Below are positions 54,740-64,000 of a stretch of 64,000 nt of DNA, piece by piece (position 1 is the first letter of the stretch; each line of letters opens with the position of its first letter). The notes beneath the pieces are model-generated. The model searched no databases. It worked only from the letters and a program-made list of their open reading frames with translations, and was not told the origin of the DNA. Origin of the DNA: Paramacrobiotus metropolitanus (taxonomy: Eukaryota > Tardigrada > Eutardigrada > Parachela > Macrobiotidae); NCBI RefSeq assembly GCF_019649055.1, contig NW_026570275.1:682001-746000 (forward strand), given 5' to 3'. The position numbers and the translations under genes were made by a program.

Positions 54740-55270
54740 TATACGGATTATAGGAGCGGGTGGTTGGTTATAACGTATCACGGGTTAAAGAACAATACTG
54801 TACGCCACGCGTTAAAGGACAATATTGTACCAACACACCTTGCGGGTTGCAGAATGAAGCCCACGGTTTACGGGCTAGAGGTAACATGCTGTACAGTATA
54901 GTGTGCAGCATATCATTCCATCAATGATACCGTAACTCGATGACCGATGTGGCCAGAAAGACGCTGGCCAGGGAACGTTCACTCGCTCCCTAATCGGAAT
55001 CCGGGTACACGCACGTGCTGGCGCAATGTTGCCAGGCAGGTAAACCAAGTAAGCAGCAAATCAAAATTTCGAAGAGTTGAATTACGATAATTTAATTCTT
55101 AACCATGCCCCAAACTTTTGTCGACGAAGAACGCGTCGCTGTCTAGCACGAGCTCGAAGCCATCGTTCCACCTGCACGGCAGCACCCACCGCCCATAATA
55201 TACTCATACAGCCAAGTCCCAAAGATTGAGAATACCTTTTTATATATTATATATCGTTAAAGCAAGGCAA
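54740..55270. other. No supported gene
   Basis: It contains near-repeats of gttaaagaacaat / gttaaaggacaat around 54785 and 54818 and short frames only. Confidence 0.45.
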
Positions 55271-55497
55271 TGAATAACGAAAACGGAAGCCTACCGAAAA
55301 TTGTGGGCGATGATAAAGTAGTTTTCATGGCTTCCATCAGTCACAAATTTGCAAAAATCGGCAGAAATTTCTGTCGGTCCTACTGCTTCCGGTTCCTCCG
55401 GAAATATCGTGGTATTGCCTTCGTCGTTTTACACCGCAGCGAGATTGGGGATGAACCAGTTTGTTTCAGAACAATAGTAGGTTTCGAAATCAAAGTA

Positions 55498-55978
55498 TTA
55501 AAGCTTTGGCTGGCGCTGCAGCTGCTTGTCGCGCTCGCTAAGAACGGTAGCATGTGCAGCAGGCAGGTGCTGCAGTAGATTACCCGCACGGGTGTGGGTA
55601 GTCCGATTTCCGAATGGCCAACAAAACACGACCAAATTTTGAGCAAATGAAAAATTATGCACAAATTTCTGGCGATTAAGGACTTCCAAACACGATGCGC
55701 CGTTAAATGTGCGATTGCAGTCAATGCACTCCCGTGGATCATCAAGGTTTGCGAAACAGTTCTGCCGTAAACACACTTGACAAGTGACTTATCTCAAGCT
55801 TGATGGAAAAAAAAGCAAAACGAAATATCGAATACCACGCCGGGAAGCTGGTGAAAGCGTCAGAATGCTTGTTATGATGTAATAAAATTAACGGATCAAG
55901 CCCTGGCTCATAGCCAGAAGCATAGATGATGCTATGCAGCTGTTTAACGCCGACCACAATGATTGTGTACCTAGGCAA
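55498..55978 (-). pseudogene. Polinton/Maverick-type DNA polymerase B, Cys-rich fragment
   Basis: One frame codes DPLILLHHNKHSDAFTSFPA and WYSI. This resembles the LLxxxxHxDxITSxPxFF segment that precedes the zinc-binding region in protein-primed family B polymerases of Polintons and adintoviruses. After a 1-nt shift near 55760 the next frame codes NLDDPRECIDCNRTFNGAS and CLEV. The C-x2-C-x-R-T-F-x-G-x-x-C pattern is characteristic of that region. The exonuclease and polymerase boxes are not found on either side, so this is a fragment. The attribution rests on pattern memory. Confidence 0.5.
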
Positions 55979-56860
55979 TACGACTGAAAATTCAGGTCAG
56001 ATCGCTAATGGCACAACGGCGTTCCAGTAGCCCAACCTTTTGAATTAATTTGCGCGCGTATTTTGTTTAAGCATCGTTGCTGTTGGTTGTATGCTGCGGT
56101 GTACGTAAGCGGTTTTAAAATGTAATTTGGTCGTCGGCTAAGGCTTTTGCCACGCAGAGCGCAGGGGGCAACTATGCATGCAACTCGTGCGCGGGAGAAG
56201 GTCTTGGCAATGAGAAGATTTTGCTGGTAATTTAGTAATCTTCGCACACTGTAGTGCCTGGTGGAATAACCTAGGCAAACATGCCTGTTAAAAAAGAACT
56301 ATCGACTTAAATTGAATTTTTATGCAAAAGCGAAGGACGCCCGTTGCAAATAGCTACCGGCATTCTGTTACCGAAATGGGTAGATTGCGCCAGCTTGACA
56401 GTTTTCCGGCTGCAGTGTGCCAACCTGGCTGTGCACGTTCAGCGAAACTGGGTTTACGGCTGAAGCATCACCATGAATGGCTGTATCCCTCCCGTCGCCG
56501 AAATGAGCGGAAACAGGATCTCTATATAATCGAAAATCGGTGGGACAGAAACTGATTCAAAATTAGTGCTGCCCCGCGCATCTCCTCAGCTAAATTGAAG
56601 TTTTATTGTACATTTTATCGCTTACTGATCGACAGCAAGGTGTGGGACATCAGTGTTCACTATCACCGCTTATTTCTGTTCTGCTGTTTGCAACTTGACA
56701 TTAAGTTCGGTGGGAAGAACTTTTTTGGAAATGTGTATTGCGTGGTTTGAACAAATTTTTTAACAAAATGTGAATGTGTAACAAAACATTGAACTTCCAA
56801 GTACTGGGCGATCCCTGCCTTGAAAATTGCGGTACTGTGCGTCAGGGTGGCCCAATTACC
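55979..56860. other. No supported gene
   Basis: Frames such as 56005-56247 minus and 56322-56555 plus have no motif. Confidence 0.45.
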
Positions 56861-56990
56861 CACGGGAAACTTTGCCCACATTCACAACTTCTTAGATGAC
56901 GTCATCAAGAAAGATCTTTATTGAGAGTGTTCGAACGATATTGCAAACAGTTCGAATCCGGATGCTACTTGGTAAAAGCTATTATTATAT
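56840..56990 (+). pseudogene. Second copy of the fragment at 23.75 kb
   Basis: IHNFLDDVIKKDLY matches IRNYRDGVIKKDLY coded at 23770. The similarity covers about 110 bp. Here it meets TGA right after DLY. Confidence 0.55.
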
Positions 56991-57299
56991 GCATATAATC
57001 TGCTTTTTTATAGATGCTATACACGTGTGGTACTCCACAATGGTATAGTACCTTGCATGATCTAGCCAGGAATACAATTATGAAAACAGTTACCATCCGG
57101 TCCATACTTCCAGTCTGCCGCTTCCGACCTCTCTTGAACGGTATCACTACTCGGAGCGAGCGGGCGTACGCAGCTCAAGAACGCCTGAAACCGGCCAACA
57201 TCCTGGTGCCGACTATCAGCAGTTTATTTTCTATGCAAAATCTAAGTCATGAATTACGATGGTATGTATGCAAATTCTCCTGTAAGTGCAAACATAACG

Positions 57300-58060
57300 T
57301 AACAGCCTCGAAAATATAAGTTTGGTCGGAATAATTCTTCAAGTTCAGAGTGGTGTGCGGCTGCAATGATGATCGTATTGAAATAACTGGACGTATGTAT
57401 GTTTCTCCTTCTCCGCATTATCCTGATAGCAAAATGCTGACTTATGACGGCTTTTTACTGTGGAGGTCTGGCTGCACCTGGGTCCTAAGAAAAATTAAGA
57501 TAATTTCCTGTGTTGCTTTTTCCGAGGAGTATGCGGTCTGTCCTGTAATATACCGGCAAGGACTCTTCAGTACGACTAGGAAAGTGGTCGAAAAACAGCG
57601 ACAGCGTTGTGATGCATCTCACGTAAGAATGATTGTTTATTCGTCGGATAACTGATGATCATGCAATCAGTCTAAATCGACTTATATAAGCCGTTTGACA
57701 AGAACAGAAATTTGGTAAGCATGAACTCAGCGGAAAATAGGAAAACAGGATACGGTTCCGTGTCAGCACACGGCGCTAACTCAATGCATCTTCCATTTCA
57801 AACGCTCCAAGGCATTATTTCTGAACATACGATTTCTACTTGTCGCATATGAAGTCTAACGCACAGACACAGTTCCATCATCAGTACACTGTGAAAGAAA
57901 TCTCACACTGTCCTTCTTTTGCATTCGCACGTCCTCGTGCGTGCAGAAAAACACCACTGTCTTCCTGTCTCTCGTTTTCGCTTTCTTTCATCCATGTGAG
58001 AAGAAAGGGGCACGTTTAGGCGTTTCGAGATTCTCGAGAAGATCCATCGTTCATATCAAT
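57300..58060. other. Short coding-like ORFs, none supported
   Basis: Includes an 86-nt-spaced pair of frames (57350-57655, 57721-57852) without motifs. Confidence 0.35.
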
Positions 58061-58317
58061 ATGGCGTTGTTTCCTTGGGGATATATTGGCATATTGATTC
58101 TTGTTATTTCGCGGATTAAATCGGATAAGTGTTTTTCGTCGGTGGCATAATATCGCTCATTTTCTTTTCATTATTCTTTTTGGCTTATGGGTGGATTTCT
58201 TTTCCACGGAGTATGTTTACAACGTGTGTAGTATTTCATGCATTATACTTTATTGTTGCCACTGTCTTCCTACCGCAATCCGTTCATCGGCCGGAAACTG
58301 GGGAGGTGCGCACGTAA
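58061..58317 (+). pseudogene. Multi-span membrane protein, one frameshift
   Basis: The first frame codes MALFPWGYIGILILVISRIK, a membrane span. A neighbouring frame continues with GGIISLIFFSLFFLAYGWIS and FTTCVVFHALYFIVATVFLP, two or three more spans, and ends RPETGEVRT. The near-contiguous hydrophobic pattern suggests one gene with a 1-nt lesion at about 58125. The family is unknown. Confidence 0.4.
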
Positions 58318-58984
58318 TCTATCAATCTTGATATCGATATCGCATGTAGTAATTGTTTCTTTCCTAACAGGTAAGTGCGAGAGGTCCGTTACTGGTTAGT
58401 CTCAGGTCATCAGGGGCACTGAAACGGCCGTTCACACGAATGGTCACTACGGCATTTTTTACGTATATACACAAGCGGTTAATTTGCCAATGCTTAGCTG
58501 CTTGATTCATGAGTTAAGGATGAAGGATTTGCGCTTTATTGTTCAGTATGTTGGTTCCGCTGCTTGCACCGTTTAATCCTGTAAAGGTTAATCCAATTCT
58601 CCGTAATGGTAACCGTACTTGTTGAGGTCAGGAAGGCGTGCGGATCGTGCAATAGGAAATACTGCGTTATTCCAATCGTACTTAACATAAACCGCAGCTG
58701 TGGCTACCTCAGTTAGTATTTTTTTCGTCAATGACTGGTGTATAAAGGTCAAGATCTTCTGTAAAATGACCTCCTGGTTCGGCGCTTAACTGAACAGATA
58801 CCGTTAAGGCACCATCATCTTGGTCAATATCCACGGTTACTGGCATCGATTCTTGTTCGGCAATGGTAAGCGCCTTGGAAGCCGTTTGGTGATTACATCG
58901 ATGATGTGGAAATCTACTGCAGCTTTAAGAAAAACTTATTCCAACTGATAAACTGCAGATTTGACTTCTACTACTTCCTAAATC

Positions 58985-59130
58985 AATGTCTCGGTCTCAT
59001 CCGGCCAATTCGACTGGACAATTTGTGATACTCTATCCGGCACTGGGTACAGCAATAGCAAAGTGGGATGTCCAAAGCGCCTTCTGGCAGGTCCCTCTGG
59101 ATCAGAACAGCAAGGCCATTACAGGCTGCA
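58985..59130 (+). pseudogene. Gypsy-like RT fragment
   Basis: KWDVQSAFWQVPLDQNSKAI is the first catalytic Asp box of Ty3/gypsy-type RT (D...AFWQ.PL...S). Nothing else of the domain remains. Confidence 0.7.
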
Positions 59131-59264
59131 ATGGCAAACCGAAATCAAATACTAAAATGCGTTTAATAACCAACCAACCACAACAACCGACAAAAGAAAA
59201 AAAACATACATAAATAAAGGAATTGAAAAAGGCTCTAAGGGCAAAACATAAACAAGGAGCGTAC

Positions 59265-59280
59265 GAGTACGTACGTACTC
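59265..59280. repeat. Perfect 16-bp palindrome
   Basis: gagtacgtacgtactc. Confidence 0.9.
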
Positions 59281-59424
59281 CTGACTTTACACCTTCCTCA
59301 GGAAAAAATTAAATTAAATAAAATTAAAAAAAAATCGATCAGCTTTGTGTATATTGTAGGAGGCAGAATTCATTCACCCCATGTGTACAGGACGGAACAC
59401 ATGCATTAATCAACGAGACCTAAG

Positions 59425-59842
59425 CTACCCGAAGAGATACCTCATTATAATTACAGAGAAGCGCTGGCAAAGCCGTTTATTCAGCACCTTATCGAACAGC
59501 TGAAAGTTCGTTTTAGAATGCGTTTTTAAGTGTTGTCCGATGCTCCAAATCGTAACGGATTTCCGGCTCGTCTGATCCATAAGGGGTTGTATAGAATGTT
59601 TCTTGTAAACGTACAATACGTATTGACTATTTGGTTCCCCTGAAGCTTCTTCGTGCCAAACGGATATGGTTATGTATGCGGTTACACCCTCTGGTCCTTC
59701 TTGACCCCATGCCGACGCAAGATATGGCTCGAACGAACTCTTCAAAACACGTTGACGGAGACAGTGATTCTAACAAAACAGTATTCTTCAGCCGATGGCA
59801 CCCACAACAGTCAGTAAAGTGACGATCCAGTTCGTAGAACAC
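59425..59842 (-). pseudogene. Unknown gene relic, one frameshift
   Basis: Frames code ESLSPSTCFEEFVRAISCVG and, shifted near 59690, EEASGEPNSQYVLYVYKKHS, QPLMDQTSRKSVTIWSIGQH and NKRLCQRFSVIIMRYLFG. The order and composition look like one protein of about 130 aa. No family. Confidence 0.35.
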
Positions 59843-59849
59843 CTACGAA

Positions 59850-61265
59850 AAAACTAGGTACAAAATCGCAAAACGAAGAATAAAAAAACATTTGGGAATA
59901 ATAAAATAAAGCAAAAGACGACAAACAGATATCAAAATGTTTGCTTTCGGGTTAGATGGGTTTTCTCGCTAATCCGTCCAAGTCGGCGCTACCGAACAGT
60001 CACATTGCTCTTTCGCCTGAGTTGGTGGAAGTCAATACTGAATTTAAAACGTCGCACGAAGAGCTGAACAATTGGCAAGATAACGATTGACGACTTTGCG
60101 TGTTCCGTGCCGGGCGGGGTAAGTGATGAAACGTTAAACTAACGCAGGGAGGCGCCTTTTTTCTGTTCTGCAGCCTGAAAACTGTGTATCTGCGCATTTG
60201 CATTCACTTTAATAACTGGCTGAACATGGTCCAGGAAAGTCTTTATGTAAATCAATATAGCAATATTTTCTACTGCTCAAATGGTGGCTACATAAACTGC
60301 AACCGCAGCCTATCCGAAAACGAGTCTACATGCACCGGTTTAAGGTCGTCAACTAGTTCAGGCGAATTGATTGCGAAGGCAACAATAATCGACCGCTTTC
60401 AAACGATGTCACCCAAGTACTTGAATGGGCATCAGCATAAAGTTTGATCCCCGCTGATAGCGAATCGCCTCTTACAACATGGCGTGGAAGCGTGCTGGGT
60501 CATTCTGGAAGCCGGACAGGTTGTTTTGTTACCCCCGCTACAATTCATTAGACGGCAAGCGGGGTAATATAGCTGTGGCAGCTCGCCCGAGAGTGCGTGC
60601 GTATGCTATGGTGGCACTACATACTCGTACAGATACAAACAACAACTAAAAGACAACAACTAAAAGGGTTCATATTTATACTAATACTTGCATACTCTGA
60701 CTCTCTGAGGAGAGACACAGAGGCCGCGCCGTTTATAAACGGCGCGCTACAAAAACACTCAAGGAGAACACTTATAGCAGGGTGCTGACTGCGCACTCAG
60801 GACCGGATGTCCTGAATGCGTACACATGCAATGTACGCATGCACAATGTGTCTAGCCGGCATGACATGTTACCACACTACCCTCTATCTCGTAAAAAATA
60901 CACACAAAAATAGAAAAACTAAAGAAAATTTCACAAAGAAAGAGAAGACATAGGAACATGTAGAAAAGGAAACACTCACATGCATTAACAATTTTTCAAA
61001 AATTAAGAATATAATAATAGCGTTAAAAATAAATCGGGTTAATGGATTAAACTAGATAATTCGATCCATTCAGCTGGATACCGGTGGAATTTCACGAAGT
61101 CCGAGAAGCACCTAGTACGCTAGCAGGGTGTATGCACCCTGACGTACTACGAGTGACCTGCTTAGATGATGAACTCCCAGTGCGCTAGCAGGACGGCAAG
61201 AGTCCTGGCGCACCACGGGAGTTTGAAGTGGTATGGAAAATCGGGTGGCAATCCAGCAGACGAAT
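59850..61265. other. No supported gene; several small palindromes
   Basis: It holds the frame 60226-60447 (MVQESLYVNQYSNIFYCSNG), which has no motif, and the palindrome at 60725-60746. It also holds a repeated word cgctagcagg with facing complements near 61110-61215. Confidence 0.4.
60725..60746. repeat. Perfect 22-bp palindrome
   Basis: cgcgccgtttataaacggcg + cg. Confidence 0.92.
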
Positions 61266-61269
61266 GAGA

Positions 61270-61797
61270 CTACAAAAATGTAGTCTTTTCAGGACGGATT
61301 TCCTTACGGCATACTGGGCACCGTGGTCGTTGACTCAATGGCATCCCACAGATACATGCGAATTCCATATCGTCGGCATAAATGCGAAACAACTTCTTAA
61401 GGCACTGTGAGCACAAGATGTGGCCACAGCGTAAAATAAAAATCGGAATCACTTTTTTCCAAGTTGTGTGGCTATGGCACACTGGGCATACTTCCTCTTC
61501 CGATGCCAATTCTTCTTCTGGAGCTGTGTTAAGTTGGACATGGCTATTGACTGATGTACTAGGTTCTTCACTTCTAGGCTGCACCAGAGAAGATGCGGGA
61601 TGTTCAGTTACAATAGTGGATACAGGTTGTTCATTCACAATAGTTGATACAGGGTGGTCAATCTCAATGTTAGATACAGGGTGTTCAACAGAAGATATAG
61701 GCTGTTCGGCTTGATATTCGGAAGTAGACTGTAGATGTTGAGGATAACGTCGTTCGTTCCGCGTAATAATGCTCGTCTGGGCGGTGTCGTCGTCGTC
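61270..61797 (-). CDS. RING-finger protein
   Basis: The frame is open from just after a TAA at about 61815. A Ser/Thr/Glu-rich N-terminal part holds four imperfect repeats of the type EHPVSNIEI/EQPVSTIVT. The C-terminal 75 residues form a C3HC4 RING: CPVC, then RCGHILCSQC, then CPVCRKEI, with a 25-residue loop before the last pair. It ends PEKTTFL, not far from the end of IAP-type RINGs, but there is no BIR domain. RING proteins act as E3 ubiquitin ligases. The start Met is not settled; the first in-frame Met lies at 61638, and an upstream exon is likely. No lesion is visible in the RING, so it may be active. Confidence 0.7.
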   Translation of the reverse strand, partial: DDDDTAQTSIITRNERRYPQHLQSTSEYQAEQPISSVEHPVSNIEIDHPVSTIVNEQPVSTIVTEHPASSLVQPRSEEPSTSVNSHVQLNTAPEEELASEEEVCPVCHSHTTWKKVIPIFILRCGHILCSQCLKKLFRIYADDMEFACICGMPLSQRPRCPVCRKEIRPEKTTFL

Positions 61798-62018
61798 GTA
61801 AAGCCGGCGGCGTTAGCCACAAACGGCCGGATGATGCCGTTTGCGTTTTGGCATTGCTGAGCGGGCAGGTAGTGATGATTTCCAGTGTAGAGATTTAAAA
61901 CCACGGCTGTAATCACTTTGAGCAGAAAATGGCGTGTGGTGTTGAAGCCGGTAATTGTTCATTGAGAGAGCTGAACGCGTTTTGGTTAACCACAGCTGGC
62001 GTTCGTGGATCCGCAATC

Positions 62019-62052
62019 TCAAGTGGGCATCCACTTCAAGTGGGCATCCACT
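62019..62052. repeat. 17-bp tandem duplication
   Basis: tcaagtgggcatccact twice; each unit is itself almost palindromic. Confidence 0.9.
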
Positions 62053-62438
62053 TGACGTTCAGTGGCAAATAGTGCATACGCAGAACTGTAACTGGTGTAG
62101 TATGGAATGCGTTTTAGCACGTTCGTGTTAAGACCGAAGATATTAGCGCATGTCCAAATGTAAAATTATATAGAGTTACTACGTCTTAGCAAAAGAAGAT
62201 ATATGCATAATCAGTACTGGAATAATGGGCATAAGAGATTGACTTGTAGTCTTGTATGAAGCTTTCCGAGAGTTCAGATTTCATAAAAAAAATTCTTTAT
62301 ATAAAACTGATTGGTATCCGGACAAGTTGTGGCGAAAATATAAAAACTAGATAATAAATTAGGATTTAACTTAATTGATATTAGAACAACCTGTTCGGGT
62401 GATCGTTGTAACTTGCAGGCTCAGCATAGGTGATTTGT

Positions 62439-62624
62439 TCACGGGTTCCGGGAGTCGTCACGATAGCGAATCACTGGGTTGTCGTAACGTTCTTTTATCA
62501 CGTCCATGGTTTGGTTATTGATAACGGAAAGCACATCCGTCTCGCACACTAGTATAAAAAAGAATATAAGCGCGACGCACAGACGCACAGTGAGTGTACA
62601 TGAAGCTGAGTGATCCTTGTCCAT
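62439..62624 (-). CDS. Short protein with N-terminal membrane anchor
   Basis: 61 aa. A polar start is followed by LTVRLCVALIFFFILVCETD, a signal anchor or signal peptide, then a polar end with ERYDNPVIRYRDDSRNP. Same strand as the RING gene. The family is unknown. Confidence 0.4.
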   Translation of the reverse strand: MDKDHSASCTLTVRLCVALIFFFILVCETDVLSVINNQTMDVIKERYDNPVIRYRDDSRNP

Positions 62625-62711
62625 ACAGAGAAGATTCCTGAAAGGAAATGCCGATCAGAAAACGACGAAGCAGCGTCATGCCTCCGATAAAGACACGGGA
62701 CGAGCGGTCCC

Positions 62712-62896
62712 GTGTCGTCGTCGAGATCTCAAAATGATACCGAAGCGTGCAATCCCGTTGTACGCAATATGGTAAGGCCTAGCGTGTCTCTTGTGACTGG
62801 TTTAGAACAAGCTCTTGCGAAGCTTTCCATGGACGACGGGAAGCGAGCGGTAGCGAATTCCATTGTCTTGACAGCATCCAATGTTACATCGCCGGG
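62712..62896 (+). CDS. Possible exon with strong donor site
   Basis: The frame codes RNMVRPSVSLVTGLEQALAK and KRAVANSIVLTASNVTSPG. It ends at CCGGG|GTAAGT (donor at 62897). The upstream end is unclear. No motif. Confidence 0.35.
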
Positions 62897-63276
62897 GTAA
62901 GTGAACAAACTAACTGATTATTCTGCTTTGAGGAGCTACTGAACCCCACAGACTCCCGTTTCTCCTTCGTCACAGACCCCGTTTTTTTCTGCGTTCCCCG
63001 TTTATTTTTTAAGCAACATGCGTCATGTGCTCAAGTGCGCTGTTGTCTCCTGGGTCTCATCGTAACGATGCGCTTTTTTTGAAGCCACGATTCGTAAATG
63101 GAACGCTGCGCATGCTTAAAGTGCTGTTTAGTTTTCTTGCGAATAAGGATCTCGCCAGCGCCATCCATTCTAACTGTACAGATAAAAACAATCCAAGATA
63201 CCAAAAGGTTAGTTTTGCTTGGATTGAAAAAACGAGAATTTACCCGTGAAGAAGGGACGAGCATCGTCATGCTTTC

Positions 63277-63651
63277 TCAATGAATGTGGACAAGTATGAC
63301 AACCGCTCCCACAATAATGCCGAAGATAATTGATGTTCTGTAATACATCCAGTTGGGTCCATTTTGTAGGCTTTCCGATGGTGGCGCATTACCGCAAGCC
63401 GATGTGAAGACTGGTGGTGTTCAGTGCGATCCAGTTGGTGCCGTTCGGCGACTTCCACTTCTTACGCTTTCGGACGTTGCGCCCTCAGTTTGCTTCGCCG
63501 TGCGAGTTCCGCCTGCCGATTTAGTTACGAGATAAAAGGTGTCATCATGCACTTTGCGGTCGGCTTCCATGATTGGCATAAACCACGAAATACTGTTGGC
63601 AAATTCGGAGATCGTTCTGATGACATGTTCAACAAAGTCCAAGTCAAGCAC
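63277..63651 (-). pseudogene. Membrane-anchored protein with one in-frame stop
   Basis: The frame starts MLDLDFVEHVIRTISEFANS and passes DDTFYLVTKSAGGTRTAK and a Ser/Arg/Thr-rich stretch. It meets TGA at 63421-63423 and in the same frame continues to MYYRTSIIFGIIVGAVVILV, a C-terminal membrane segment, and TGA at 63277. The family is unknown. Upstream on the same strand, 63720-63935 codes a further plausible part (RLALDSNRYLIQENCSKNF). Confidence 0.4.
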
Positions 63652-64000
63652 CCATGACGCTTATTGGGATGAATTCGAAATCCGTGAATGTTTGGAATCA
63701 GGACCGTAAAGCGGTTTGCTCAGACTACGTTAATGCTGCAAGGGTCCAGTGCGCCAAGCAGGGTAATTTCCAGACAGGTAGACCAAAACTTTTCAAATAA
63801 CGGAATACTGAAGTTTTTCGAGCAGTTTTCTTGTATGAGGTACCGATTGCTATCGAGGGCAAGCCGGTGTAAGCCCTTTGCTGATACCAGTGCTCGCCTA
63901 AACCCTATTACACTGGCACCTGTTCGGGAGTGCAAAAATGTCTGAAAAAAATTATTATTCAGCCAAGCGGCTTGACAGCAGTATGTGGCTATGTATACAC

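Noticed and set aside
56940-56965. tRNA-like GTTCGAATCCGG word
   Set aside because: No acceptor, D or anticodon stems around it, and it is part of the fragment shared with 23.8 kb.
1-64000. Different genetic code with TGA as Trp
   Set aside because: Several stops are TAA/TAG and gene E and others end naturally in TGA, so decay explains the data better.

Overview
The window looks like accessory chromatin of a metazoan, most likely an invertebrate. The reasons are a copia-type LTR retrotransposon, decayed Ty3/gypsy pieces, small hAT-like and TA-inserting elements, and unknown genes split by 60-140 nt introns with canonical GT/AG borders. I see no rRNA or tRNA gene and no single-copy housekeeping gene that would name the species. 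Most coding signal is unfamiliar, and much of it is broken by isolated in-frame stops or 1-nt frameshifts.

Layout. 0-4.5 kb: an unknown 161-aa ORF, a perfect 148-bp tandem duplication, a gypsy integrase tail and a nearly complete C48/adenain-like cysteine peptidase. 4.5-23.1 kb: a large inverted duplication. Arm 1 (about 4.50-10.32 kb, minus) and arm 2 (about 13.83-23.07 kb, plus) carry the same block, called here genes A-E, in the same order and with shared splice sites. A hAT-like MITE and a TA-inserted MITE lie only in arm 1. A 4448-bp copia element with 218-bp LTRs lies only in arm 2, inside an intron of gene A. The spacer between the arms holds two further decayed unknown genes (F, G). 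23-29.7 kb: low coding density, decayed fragments, hairpins and short repeats.

29.7-42.7 kb is compositionally different (GC-rich, many CCGA/TCGG words). It is dominated by a minus-strand coding tract of about 10 kb for a very large Pro/Thr/Gln-rich protein made of repeated helical hairpins joined by TTQ linkers. It also holds a 15-bp minisatellite coding for a GCAVP pentapeptide, a duplicated Lys-rich module about 10 kb away, and a degenerate repeat field of about 0.2-kb units. This is the least explained part of the window.

42.7-64 kb: a 103-bp tandem array, gypsy gag and PR-RT relics, a foldback element, a two-exon unknown gene, a fragment resembling the cysteine-rich region of Polinton/Maverick protein-primed DNA polymerase, small membrane proteins and a RING-finger gene.

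Reading: the window is a graveyard of mobile or virus-like DNA in which several unknown multi-exon genes are still legible. The peptidase and polymerase pieces fit a Polinton-like source for part of it, but I found no integrase, packaging ATPase or capsid gene of that class that I can defend.
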